64,000 nt of DNA, taken from NCBI RefSeq assembly GCF_003352065.1, contig NZ_CP025803.1:1612001-1676000 (forward strand). The letters run 5' to 3'. Below are positions 55,515 through 64,000 of the stretch, piece after piece (the first letter of the stretch is position 1; every line of letters starts with the position of its first letter). The position numbers and the translations under genes are program-made. Under the pieces are notes generated by a model. It made no database searches and was not told the origin of the DNA. It was given only the letters and a program-made list of their open reading frames with translations. Source of the stretch: Sulfitobacter sp. SK011 (GTDB lineage Bacteria; Pseudomonadota; Alphaproteobacteria; Rhodobacterales; Rhodobacteraceae).

Positions 55515-57377
55515 ATGCCCGCTGACACTGCCCGCCCGGACACCTCTCAAAAAGCTGACCAAAAACAATTGCTGACCGACGAAGAGCTTGCCGATCAGGC
55601 CGAGCGTCAGTCAGGCATGTTGGTGCTGCGCAAGGTCGCGCCCTACTTGTGGCCTGCCAATATGCCTTGGGTGAAACGACGTGTGATCTGGGCGATGGTG
55701 GCCCTTTTTGCTTCAAAACTGGTCACGGTCATCACCCCGTTCTTCTACAAAGGGGCCGTTGACGCGCTGTCAAACGAAGGCGTGCCAATGTTGGCGCTGG
55801 GGGCCGTGGGCCTGACGGTCGCCTACGGCATGGCGCGTCTGATGGGGGTGGGGTTTCAACAGCTGCGCGATGCGATCTTTGCCCGCGTGGGGCAGCGCGC
55901 ACTGCGGATGCTGGCGCTTGAGACCTTTGAGCACATTCATAAGCTGTCGATGCGCTATCACATCACCCGCAAAACCGGGGGGCTGTCACGGATCATCGAA
56001 CGGGGGGTCAAAGGCGTCGACTTTCTGCTGCGATTTCTGCTCTTTTCAATTGGTCCGCTGATCCTTGAGCTGTTGATGATCGGTGTCATTCTGACGATCT
56101 TTTTCGACGTTTGGTATCTGGCAGTCGTGGCGGTGACCATCGCTGTTTATGTCTGGTTCACCTTTGCCGTCACCGAATGGCGCGTGAAACTGCGCCGACA
56201 GATGAACGATCAGGATACGGATGCCAATCAAAAGGCCATCGACAGCCTGCTGAACTATGAAACGGTTAAGTATTTCGGTGCCGAAGCCCGCGAAGCAACC
56301 CGGTATGACGAGGCCATGGCAGGCTATGAAGTCGCCGCAATCAAGACCAACTATTCTCTGGCATTCCTGAATTTCGGCCAGTCGCTGATCATCACGGCGG
56401 GCCTTGTGGGTGTGATGGTGATGGCCGCGATGGGCGTTCAGAACGGTACGCTGACAGTGGGCGATTTTGTCATGGTGAACGCCTATATGGTGCAGATCAC
56501 CGTGCCGCTGAACTTTCTGGGCACCGTCTACCGCGAGATCCGTCAGGCATTGGTCGACATGGGCCAGATGTTTGGCCTTCTCGACCAGCCTGCCGAGATT
56601 GCCGATAAACCCGACGCGCCTGATCTGGATGTCACCGGTGGGCGGGTCACGCTTGAAAACGTCACCTTTGGCTATGATCCAGACCGCACCATCCTGCGCG
56701 GCGTGACACTCGAGGCAAAGCCGGGTCAGACGGTTGCGATTGTCGGGTCAACCGGGTCGGGCAAATCCACCATTGGCCGGCTGCTTTTCCGGTTTTATGA
56801 CGTGCAGGGCGGTGCGCTCAAGATCGACGGTCGGGACGTGCGCGACATCACACAGCTGAGCCTGCATCAGGCCATCGGCGTTGTGCCGCAGGACACGGTG
56901 CTTTTCAACGACACCATCGGCTACAACATCGCTTATGGACGCGAGGGGGCAAGTCAGGCCGATGTCGAACAGGCCGCGCGGGATGCGCAAATCCATGATT
57001 TCATCCTGAGCCTGCCAGATGGTTATCACACTACGGTGGGCGAACGGGGGCTGAAGCTGTCGGGTGGTGAAAAGCAACGTGTGGGCATTGCGCGCACCTT
57101 GCTCAAGGATCCGCCGATCCTGCTGCTGGACGAGGCGACAAGTGCGCTGGACAGTGAAACAGAGCACGAGATTCAGGACGCGCTACACCGGGCGGGGCAG
57201 GGGCGCACCGTGCTGACCATCGCCCACCGGCTCAGCACGATTTCGGACGCGGACAGCATCGTCGTGCTGGAAAAGGGCGAGATCGTCGAACAAGGCACCC
57301 ATGAGGATCTTTTGGCGCGTGACGGCCGCTATGCCCAATTGTGGACCCGTCAACAGGCCGAAGAAGGTGCGGCGTAA
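55515..57377 (+). CDS. Atm1-type ABC exporter (half-transporter)
   Basis: A 620-aa half-transporter. Membrane domain at ~50-335 with six helices ('RRVIWAMVALFASKLVTVIT'; 'TGGLSRIIERGVKGVDFLLR', typical of Atm1/HMT1), ATPase domain ~375-610 with Walker A in 'GSTGSGKST', signature 'LSGGEKQRVGIARTLL', Walker B 'ILLLDEATSALD' and the H-loop 'TIAHRLSTIS'. Atm1 proteins export glutathione-linked sulfur compounds for cytosolic Fe-S assembly or metal detoxification. It should act as a homodimer. Confidence 0.92.
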   Translation: MPADTARPDTSQKADQKQLLTDEELADQAERQSGMLVLRKVAPYLWPANMPWVKRRVIWAMVALFASKLVTVITPFFYKGAVDALSNEGVPMLALGAVGLTVAYGMARLMGVGFQQLRDAIFARVGQRALRMLALETFEHIHKLSMRYHITRKTGGLSRIIERGVKGVDFLLRFLLFSIGPLILELLMIGVILTIFFDVWYLAVVAVTIAVYVWFTFAVTEWRVKLRRQMNDQDTDANQKAIDSLLNYETVKYFGAEAREATRYDEAMAGYEVAAIKTNYSLAFLNFGQSLIITAGLVGVMVMAAMGVQNGTLTVGDFVMVNAYMVQITVPLNFLGTVYREIRQALVDMGQMFGLLDQPAEIADKPDAPDLDVTGGRVTLENVTFGYDPDRTILRGVTLEAKPGQTVAIVGSTGSGKSTIGRLLFRFYDVQGGALKIDGRDVRDITQLSLHQAIGVVPQDTVLFNDTIGYNIAYGREGASQADVEQAARDAQIHDFILSLPDGYHTTVGERGLKLSGGEKQRVGIARTLLKDPPILLLDEATSALDSETEHEIQDALHRAGQGRTVLTIAHRLSTISDADSIVVLEKGEIVEQGTHEDLLARDGRYAQLWTRQQAEEGAA

Positions 57378-57451
57378 CACGGCATTGTGGTGGCATTGAT
57401 TGCCACGTGGGGCTTGGCGTGAGGTGGGCACAGGCGGCCCACCCAAATGCC

Positions 57452-57922
57452 CTATTCCTCTGCGATCGCCTTTGACGTCAGCTTGTCCAGTGCCCCTGTC
57501 ATCATCGCGAGATACTGCGCATCTGCGGGCAACCCATGTGTTTCAGCCAGATCAGCCGGATCATGATAGGTGACCTGCACCACGCCTTCTGCATCTGCAA
57601 AGACCAGCACGCGCAACGGCAGGTCCAGACCAGCGGTTTGACCATCAAGCATCGCAGGCGTTCCCAGCTTGGGATTGCCAAAAATCAACAATTCTGTCGG
57701 GCGTAATTCCATCTCTACCTTGGCTGCTCCGGCGGCGTGATCGACACGGGCAAATACCGTGGCCCCGGCACCTTCGACCGCGGCGGCCAGACGGTCCATT
57801 GTGATGGTTACGGAATGGGGGCTGATTTTGGTTATCATATCAGCGGCATAGGCAGGAATGGTCATGAGGGCGCTCAGTGCTGTGGCAAAGACAAACGGGC
57901 GAAAGATGAAACGAGGTGACAT
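57452..57922 (-). CDS. DUF302-domain periplasmic protein
   Basis: A 156-aa protein. The signal peptide ends near 'IPAYA' (residue ~26). The DUF302 core follows: 'SVTITMDRLAAAVEGAGATV', 'RPTELLIFGNPKLGTPAM', 'LDLPLRVLVFADAEG' and 'VQVTYHDPADLAETHG'. The DUF302 fold is common in periplasmic proteins of unknown role. It is convergent with the Atm1-type gene and codirectional with the RND genes, whose last gene ends after it begins on the opposite flank. Confidence 0.9.
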   Translation of the reverse strand: MSPRFIFRPFVFATALSALMTIPAYAADMITKISPHSVTITMDRLAAAVEGAGATVFARVDHAAGAAKVEMELRPTELLIFGNPKLGTPAMLDGQTAGLDLPLRVLVFADAEGVVQVTYHDPADLAETHGLPADAQYLAMMTGALDKLTSKAIAEE

Positions 57923-58015
57923 CGGCGAATTCCTTTTGGGTACGAGATAAGATCAACTCTAGCCCCAAAAAGTCATGATGTGAGGGGATCACCCCTCACA
58001 TTTGGGTTATCGGTG

Positions 58016-61000
58016 TTATTCCGCCGCAGCCAGCTTTCCGGTTTTGGGTTGTGGGACGGGCGGGATCACCTGATCATTGTCCCAAATGATCTCTTGCGCG
58101 GTGTAGCGCCGAGCGTCACGCTGCAACGCCCAATCGCGCGCGGCCTTGCTGGCGCGGCCCAGTGACAGCTTGGCCAGCAACCGTGCAATCCAGCGGATAT
58201 ATGTTGTTGCCCAAACCCGGATCGCCAACATCGACGGTGTCACCATGAGGGTCAGTACCGTTGCAATGCCAAGGCCAAAAACCACAGCTGTGGCCAGTTG
58301 CTTCCACCACAGGGCGGTCGGCGAATTGATCGTATAGCCGCCGTCAGCAAAGTTCAGAGACAGGCCAAACATCATCGGCGCAAGTCCCGCCATTGTGGTG
58401 ATCGTGGTCAGGAGCACAGGTCGGATACGGGCCTGAGCGGTCCTGATGATCGCCTCAATGCGCGGCATATAGCGTTCATATTCCTGATAGGTATCAATCA
58501 GGATGATATTGTTGTTCACCACAATGCCAGCCAAGGCCACGATCCCGGTCCCGGTCATGATAATCGAGAATGTCTGATCCATCACCAACATGCCGATCAG
58601 CACGCCGGTGGTGGACAGCACCACCGCCAGCAATACCAGCCCGGCGTTGTAGAACGAGTTGAACTGCGCCAGCAGAATGATGAACATCAACCCCAGCGCT
58701 GCCGAAAAGGCAGAGCTGAGAAAAGCTTGCGATTCTTCCTGATCTTCCTGATCGCCCGTCCATTCATACGCGACACCAAAAGGCAGCGGCTTGGTGTCGA
58801 GCCATTTGGTGATCTCGGTGATCCGTTCATTCGCGGTAATCGGAACCAGCCGCAATGTGCCTTTGTCCGCCAAGGCCTGCAAATCCGCACCCTGTCCCAA
58901 TTCGGTGCGTTTCGTGACCTTGTACGCCACCCCGTCAGCGGCGGTAAAATCGGTGTCCCCTGCCGCGGGGCGCAGGCTGGCAAAGGTTTCCTGCGTCTCG
59001 ACGCCATCAACAGTCTTGATCTGGACAAGCTTCATCAGCCCGACACCTACACCCGCCTTGATGTCCAGATACCGTTTTTGGTCGACACGGTTGATCTCGG
59101 CCAGTTTCGGAACCGGCGTGCGGGTGATGAAATTGCTCAGCGGGATCAGCCCATCGGCAGTGCGCACCTTGAGCGTGTCAAGCGTGCTCAACACCCGGTC
59201 GCTTTCAGGCAAACGCACCCGAATGTCGATTTCTTCGTCCGAGCTGTCGACGCGCATCGTGTCCAGCAAAAGCCCGCGCGTGACCAGTTGCACCATCGCG
59301 CCCACGGTCAGAACATCCGCGCCATATTGACCGGCTTTTTCGACATCCACATCAATCTTCCAGTCGATGCCGGGCAGGGGGCGGGTGTCTTCGATCAGGG
59401 TCAGACCGGGGGTGGCGTCAAATTCGGCACGCGCAATTGCTGTGGCTGTGATCAGATCGACAAAGCTGTCTGATTTGAGACGCAGATGCACAGGTTTGGC
59501 CGACGCCGGGCCACGGGCCTGTGCCAGAATTTCAATGCGAATGCCGGGAATATTCTCAAGCTGCTCGGTCAGCTCCGCAATGATCAAATCACCATCAAAA
59601 GCAGGGTCCTGCGTTTGGCGGGTAACCTGATACCCGATCAGCGGAACCGTGAACAATACCTTGCTCAGATTGGGGCGGTCTTCCCAGGGGATCGTCTCAA
59701 GCTGAATTTGCCCTATGGAGTCCTTGGGGGCCTGTGCGCCGCCGGTGTTACTGTCCAGACCACCTTCTCCGGCAAAGGAAAACGCCGTTTGAACGCCCGG
59801 ATGGGCCAGCACGATGTCTTCGGCCTTTCGCAGCAGTGTGTCCTTTTCCTCAAGGCTGAGGTTACCGCGCGCCAGCACATAGACGATGGCCTGTTCTGGT
59901 TCGGATTCGACAAAGAACTCGACGCCTTTTGAGTTGTTGCCAAAGAAGATCAGCACTGTGCCCACAAAAACAAACACAACGCCTGCGACGACCAATGGCA
60001 TGATGGGGTTGCCAGCGATAAATTCGATCACCCGGCCAAAGCGGTTGCGGCGATAGCCGGCGAATACGCGGTCAGGTTCCTTGCGAAACAGTCGCGAGGT
60101 GATCCAGCGACCCCCCCGTCCCAAACGGGTGAACAGGCCAAAGAATGCCAGCAGCGCCATCATCGCGCCCGAAAGCCCAATGGTGATCAGCGCGCAGAGA
60201 ACGACAACGCACAAGAAAACAACCGCGAAGGTCGGAACCACCGATCCAATAACATTCAACCCGTCCATAACGGCGAACCGGGCCGAAATCACCCCAAAGA
60301 AGGGCTGCATCAAGGCCATGGGTACCATGATCATCGCAATCGCCAGCGGGAACAACAGCAGATGCAAATACCACCTGAGGCCTGCAATCGAATGCATCCG
60401 GTCGGCCATCCAGCGTTCCAGCCGGCCTGTGACACCCCCCAGTACCGGCAGGTAAATCAGCGCCACCACCAGCGATGCCGATAGAACAAAGATCAGCGTG
60501 ACGGGCAACATGCCCATGAACTGACCGGGCACACCGGGCCAGAACAGCATCGGCAGGAACGCACACAGCGTGGTCGCCGTTGACGAAATGATCGGCCAGA
60601 ACATGCGCTGCGCGGCTTCGACGTATGCGTGCATCGGCCCCACGCCCTCTTGCTGGCGCGCATCGGCATATTCGACCACAACAATGGCCCCGTCGACCAA
60701 CATGCCAACGGCCAGGATGAGACCGAACATCACGATGTTACTGATTGAGATGCCCATCAACGCGAGGAACGCAAAACACAGCAGGAACGACGTAGGGATC
60801 GCAAAACCAACCAGAATCGCGGCACGGATGCCAAGCGCCGCCAGCACCACAATCATCACCAGCGCAATCGCGGTAAGCACCGAGCCCAGCAATTGCTGCA
60901 CCATGCTGTCGACAATGCGGCTTTGGTCGTTTGACGTGCCAACGGTCACCGCCGCCCGCAAGCCATCTGGCCAGGCGGCACTTTTTTCCGCCACAACCTG

Positions 61001-61897
61001 TTTCACTGCAGTGGCCGTATCAATCAGGTTGAAGCCTTTGCGCTTTACCACCTGCAAGGCGAGCGTTTTTTCACCATTAAACCGTGCGGTACCAAGCCGG
61101 TCTTCGAAGGTCAGTTTGATCTCGGCCAGATCGCCCAAGGTCACAACCCGGTCGCCATTGGTCTTGACGGGCAGCGCATAAACATCACGCGGCTCGTCGA
61201 ATGAGGAGGGGATTTTGACGGCAAATGTACCTTGTGACGATTCAATCTCGCCTGCTGCAATCAACTGGTTGTTGTTTTGCACGGTGTTGATCAATTCGCC
61301 CGCCGTCACGTCATAGGCTTCAAGGCGCAAGGGGTCGATCAAAACCTCCAACATCTCATCACGGTTGCCCGCGATACCGGCCTCGAGCACGGCATCCATC
61401 GGTTCCAGATCATCTTGCAGGTCACGCGCCACCCGCGCCATCGTGCGTTCGGGCACCGGGCCGGTCAGGTTGACAATGATGATCGGGAATTCGGAAAAGT
61501 TGATCTCGTTGATGGAGTATTTGTCCGCGCCGTCGGGAAAGTTTGCCTCGGCTGTGGACATCGCATCGCGCACATCCGCCATGATCTTGGTCTTGTCCCA
61601 GCCAAACTCAAATTCCAGCGCCACGCCGGCATAGTTTTCCGCCGCCGTGCCGGACAGGGATTTCAGCCCATCCAGATCGGCCAGTTCGGTTTCCATCGGT
61701 TTGACCAACAAGGTCTCTGAATCCGCCGCTGAAATACCGGGGAAGGGGACCGACACAAACAAAGCCGGGATTTCAATGTCCGGTTCGCCCTCTTTGGGCA
61801 GTGTCGAATAGGAATATCCGCCTACCACGAGGCTGAGCAGGATAAAGGCCAGCACCATCCGCGCACGTCCGGCAGCCCATGCGACAATGCCGTTCAT
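58016..61897 (-). CDS. RND-family efflux pump, inner-membrane component
   Basis: A 1293-aa RND protein, longer than typical AcrB-like pumps (~1030-1050). Features: 'SYSTLPKEGEPDIEIPALFV' after helix 1, twelve helices, and helix 4 'MFGLILAVGMLVDGAIVVVE' with a single proton-relay Asp (AcrB has Asp-Asp). The extra length lies mainly in a cytoplasmic/membrane insertion near residues ~480-620 ('VIGSVVPTFAVVFLCVVVLC', 'LGRGGRWITSRLFR'). The start 'MNGIVAWAAGRARMVLAFIL' is at 61897 and overlaps the adaptor stop by ATGA. It pumps a drug, lipid or other compound outward; no outer-membrane channel gene is nearby. Confidence 0.9.
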   Translation of the reverse strand: MNGIVAWAAGRARMVLAFILLSLVVGGYSYSTLPKEGEPDIEIPALFVSVPFPGISAADSETLLVKPMETELADLDGLKSLSGTAAENYAGVALEFEFGWDKTKIMADVRDAMSTAEANFPDGADKYSINEINFSEFPIIIVNLTGPVPERTMARVARDLQDDLEPMDAVLEAGIAGNRDEMLEVLIDPLRLEAYDVTAGELINTVQNNNQLIAAGEIESSQGTFAVKIPSSFDEPRDVYALPVKTNGDRVVTLGDLAEIKLTFEDRLGTARFNGEKTLALQVVKRKGFNLIDTATAVKQVVAEKSAAWPDGLRAAVTVGTSNDQSRIVDSMVQQLLGSVLTAIALVMIVVLAALGIRAAILVGFAIPTSFLLCFAFLALMGISISNIVMFGLILAVGMLVDGAIVVVEYADARQQEGVGPMHAYVEAAQRMFWPIISSTATTLCAFLPMLFWPGVPGQFMGMLPVTLIFVLSASLVVALIYLPVLGGVTGRLERWMADRMHSIAGLRWYLHLLLFPLAIAMIMVPMALMQPFFGVISARFAVMDGLNVIGSVVPTFAVVFLCVVVLCALITIGLSGAMMALLAFFGLFTRLGRGGRWITSRLFRKEPDRVFAGYRRNRFGRVIEFIAGNPIMPLVVAGVVFVFVGTVLIFFGNNSKGVEFFVESEPEQAIVYVLARGNLSLEEKDTLLRKAEDIVLAHPGVQTAFSFAGEGGLDSNTGGAQAPKDSIGQIQLETIPWEDRPNLSKVLFTVPLIGYQVTRQTQDPAFDGDLIIAELTEQLENIPGIRIEILAQARGPASAKPVHLRLKSDSFVDLITATAIARAEFDATPGLTLIEDTRPLPGIDWKIDVDVEKAGQYGADVLTVGAMVQLVTRGLLLDTMRVDSSDEEIDIRVRLPESDRVLSTLDTLKVRTADGLIPLSNFITRTPVPKLAEINRVDQKRYLDIKAGVGVGLMKLVQIKTVDGVETQETFASLRPAAGDTDFTAADGVAYKVTKRTELGQGADLQALADKGTLRLVPITANERITEITKWLDTKPLPFGVAYEWTGDQEDQEESQAFLSSAFSAALGLMFIILLAQFNSFYNAGLVLLAVVLSTTGVLIGMLVMDQTFSIIMTGTGIVALAGIVVNNNIILIDTYQEYERYMPRIEAIIRTAQARIRPVLLTTITTMAGLAPMMFGLSLNFADGGYTINSPTALWWKQLATAVVFGLGIATVLTLMVTPSMLAIRVWATTYIRWIARLLAKLSLGRASKAARDWALQRDARRYTAQEIIWDNDQVIPPVPQPKTGKLAAAE

Positions 61898-63141
61898 TGG
61901 GATACCTCGCGCCAGGTCGGTGCCACTGTGACGCCAGCGGTGACATATTCCTGTCCCGCAACAATCACATCCGCCTGTGCAGGCAGGCCGGTGACCCACA
62001 CGCCATCGACTGTGTCGCGTATGATCTGGAGCGGCGCAAAAGACACTAAGGCTGCCTCATCCACCAGCCGCACACCAAGCGCGCCATCGTCATTCAGGGT
62101 CAACGCGGATTGCGGGATCAAATGGGCCGTGACCCCGGCAGAAGCGATTGAGATTTCCGCTGTCTGACCGTCGCGAATGGCCAGATCGGTGTTGGGCACT
62201 TCAATTTCCACAGCAAAGGTCCGCGTGGCCGGATCCGCAGAGCGCGACAGAAACGTGACGGTCCCAGTGACCTGTGTGCCACCCGCCGCCAGCCGCGCCT
62301 GGGCGGGCGCACCGATGCTCACCCGGTTCACTTCGGTTTCGGGGACAAAGCCGACCAGTTTGATCGGATCAAGTTGAATGATTGTTGCGCACAGCGCACC
62401 GGGTTGCAGCAGGCTGCCCAATTCCGCCGTGTCACTTTCCAACAGGCCGCTGAACGGCGCTCTGATGGTCAGACGCTCAATCTCTTTTTCGGCAACAGCC
62501 ACGGCGGCTGTCGCCGCTTCGATGCCCGACTGCGCCGCACCGAGGCCGGAGGTGGCGGACGTCACCGCCGCCTTGGCAGATGCAACAGCAGCGTCCGACG
62601 ACGCTACGCGGGTTTGAGAGGCAAAACCATCCTCGCTCAACCGCGCGGCGGCATTTTGATTGATCTCGGCCTCTGTCAGCCGCGCACGCGCTTCCTCAAC
62701 CCGCGCTTGCGATTCCGGGATGCGAGATTGCGCTTCGCTTAGCCGGGCACGCGCTTCTTCCAAAGCGGCCCCACGGGTACCGGGGTCCAGCACACACATC
62801 GTGTCGCCTTTTGCGATCTGTGCGCCTTTTCGCAAGGGTTCGGACACGACAACTGCGGAAGTTTCAGCGCGCAAATCCACCTGCCGCACGGCGGCAGTCT
62901 GGCCGCGCAGCACAACGCCGCTGCCGACTTGTTTGGCCAAACTGCGCATCACCATCACCTTGACCAAATCCGGGGTGTCCGCAGCCTCGGTTTTGGGTTC
63001 ACCGACAACAGTATCAGTGGCTTGGGGTGCGGTTTCAACCGGATCTGCCCCAAAGAATGCCAGCAGCTGCGGGCGCGCCAATATTGACATGGCCAGCAGA
63101 ATGGTCACCGCAATTGCAGCCAGAATCGAAAACACACGCAT
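61894..63141 (-). CDS. RND periplasmic adaptor (membrane-fusion protein)
   Basis: A 415-aa HlyD-type adaptor. The N-terminal anchor is residues ~3-25. A lipoyl half ('VVVSEPLRKGAQIAKGDTMC'), a coiled-coil hairpin with Ala/Arg/Glu-rich heptads (~130-230: 'ARLSEAQSRIPESQARVEEA'), the second lipoyl half ('LTIRAPFSGLLESDTAELGS'), and the beta-barrel ('LVGFVPETEVNRVSIGAPAQ') follow. It links the RND pump to an outer-membrane channel encoded elsewhere. First gene of the pair. Confidence 0.9.
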   Translation of the reverse strand: MRVFSILAAIAVTILLAMSILARPQLLAFFGADPVETAPQATDTVVGEPKTEAADTPDLVKVMVMRSLAKQVGSGVVLRGQTAAVRQVDLRAETSAVVVSEPLRKGAQIAKGDTMCVLDPGTRGAALEEARARLSEAQSRIPESQARVEEARARLTEAEINQNAAARLSEDGFASQTRVASSDAAVASAKAAVTSATSGLGAAQSGIEAATAAVAVAEKEIERLTIRAPFSGLLESDTAELGSLLQPGALCATIIQLDPIKLVGFVPETEVNRVSIGAPAQARLAAGGTQVTGTVTFLSRSADPATRTFAVEIEVPNTDLAIRDGQTAEISIASAGVTAHLIPQSALTLNDDGALGVRLVDEAALVSFAPLQIIRDTVDGVWVTGLPAQADVIVAGQEYVTAGVTVAPTWREVSQ

Positions 63142-63370
63142 AAAATAACTCCGCGTTGATAATCGGCCACGCCACGGCGCGGCATGTAATTTGATCTATT
63201 TAGCGCATGTGAACTAAACAGACCAGTTTAGATAACAAGTATTTTATCCCAGTGAAATTGTCCTGGGAATGCGTGATCCGGGCACCCCTGCAAACCTGAC
63301 GATGCTAAGCACTTGGCTTGGCACGTTCTGCGCGGTATGAGGGGCAAAATCCAGACCGGGGGCAGGTGCG
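63142..63370. promoter_or_regulatory. Divergent promoter region of the RND pump
   Basis: It contains CTAAAC-agacca-GTTTAG, a perfect 6-bp palindrome with 6-nt spacing, at 63214-63231, about 75 bp before the adaptor start, fitting a TetR- or MarR-type operator. A second inverted repeat, TCCCAG...CTGGGA, is at 63247-63268. No regulator gene lies in the window. Confidence 0.5.
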
Positions 63371-64000
63371 TTGAGCAATACCGACAGTTTTATTGAAGAG
63401 GTCAACGAAGAGGTGCGCCGCGACCGGCTTTATGGTTATTTGCGGCGCTATGGCTGGATCGCCATTCTGGCGGTGATCTTGATTGTTGGCGGGGCGGCGT
63501 GGTCGGAATACCGCAAGGCACAGACCCGTGCGCAGGCAGAAGCGCTGGGTGATGCGATGCTGAGCGCTCTTGCGGAAAACGACAGCACCAATCGCGTCAC
63601 CGCATTGGCAGCGATTGAACCGGGTGCGCCATCTTCGGCGGCCGTGTTGCGCCTGATGACCGCGGCTGAGCAATCTGATGCGGGCGACACCGCCGCATCA
63701 ATCGAGACACTGAATGCGGTGGCTTTGGACGGTGAGCTGCCCGAGATTTACCGGCAAATTGCACAGTTCAAGTCGCTGACCTTGCAAGGCGACACCACCC
63801 CTGTTGCCGACCGGAGGCAGGCGTTGGAAGCGATGGCACAGCCGGGCAATGTATTGCGCTTGCTGGCCACCGAACAATTGGCACTTATCGACATCGACGA
63901 AGGCGACGCAGATGCCGCAATTGCGCGGTATCAGGCGATCATATCTGACGCTGAAACCACCTCGGACTTGCAACAACGCGCGCGACAGGTGATTGTGGCG
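63371..64000 (+). CDS. TPR-type membrane-anchored protein, 5' part
   Basis: 210 codons run to the window end without a stop, so the gene is cut by the window. TTG start at 63371; the product begins 'SNTDSFIEEVNEEVRRDRLY', then a membrane helix ('GWIAILAVILIVGGAAWSEY', ~32-51), then a helical TPR-like periplasmic part ('IETLNAVALDGELPEIYRQI', 'LIDIDEGDADAAIARYQAII'). This matches the YfgM-like proteins that usually precede bamB and der. It is divergent from the RND adaptor. Confidence 0.82.
   Translation, partial: MSNTDSFIEEVNEEVRRDRLYGYLRRYGWIAILAVILIVGGAAWSEYRKAQTRAQAEALGDAMLSALAENDSTNRVTALAAIEPGAPSSAAVLRLMTAAEQSDAGDTAASIETLNAVALDGELPEIYRQIAQFKSLTLQGDTTPVADRRQALEAMAQPGNVLRLLATEQLALIDIDEGDADAAIARYQAIISDAETTSDLQQRARQVIVA

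Noticed and set aside
58298-59473. 391-aa + strand frame inside the RND gene
   Set aside because: Antisense shadow; Gln/Arg/His-rich without any motif, and no ribosome site.

Overview
The window looks like chromosome from a marine alphaproteobacterium of the Rhodobacterales (Roseobacter group). The evidence is GC-rich coding sequence with alphaproteobacterial gene neighbourhoods: ccmI-ruvX-DUF1289, a heterotetrameric sarcosine oxidase operon, TRAP-free osmolyte and peptide uptake operons, an Atm1-type exporter, and a dusA gene with integrase debris beside it. I cannot name the genus from sequence alone. No rRNA, tRNA or CRISPR array was seen.

Layout. (1) 1-1.7 kb: a HxlR regulator divergent from a secreted SnoaL-like protein, with a YodB-type TACT-N7-AGTA site between them. 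(2) 1.7-5.6 kb: a LysR gene divergent from cupin, hydroxyisobutyrate-type dehydrogenase and aldehyde dehydrogenase genes. (3) 5.7-13.7 kb: RidA and a second LysR gene, divergent from a five-gene unit: ketoglutarate-semialdehyde-type dehydrogenase, an M19 'dipeptidase' without its N-terminal metal motif, a BCCT osmolyte transporter, an uncharacterised 563-aa protein and a DUF3726 protein. I infer uptake and breakdown of a betaine-like compound. (4) 13.7-23.6 kb: an XRE regulator divergent from a CocE/S15 hydrolase, a complete Dpp-type ABC importer and a YtcJ-type amidohydrolase.

(5) 23.5-38.2 kb is the accessory, scarred part. It holds a dead IS5-family element carrying two inverted copies of a ~38-bp palindromic insert, an SGNH hydrolase, a CheB-CheR gene cut off by a breakpoint that also truncates a facing cyclopropane-fatty-acid synthase, a perfect FNR box before a tandem universal stress protein coupled to a 2829-aa cyclic beta-1,2-glucan synthase, and a decayed integrase against dusA. 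(6) 38.2-44.7 kb: dusA, a TSUP exporter, a PhyH-like oxygenase, an EamA exporter and a phosphoesterase, then DUF1289, ruvX and ccmI on the other strand.

(7) 44.7-51 kb: sarcosine oxidase genes soxB-D-A-G, interrupted by two tiny single-pass membrane protein genes and a terminator. (8) 51-64 kb: a small secreted protein with a probable homopolymer frameshift, Fe superoxide dismutase, a host-attachment family protein, LOG, a LysM protein, an Atm1-type ABC exporter, DUF302, an RND pump with its adaptor, and the 5' part of a TPR-type membrane protein running off the window.

The common theme of the metabolic genes is use of organic nitrogen (peptides, amides, betaines, sarcosine). The sarcosine oxidase would accept the sarcosine that betaine demethylation yields, but no demethylase genes lie in this window, so that link is inference.
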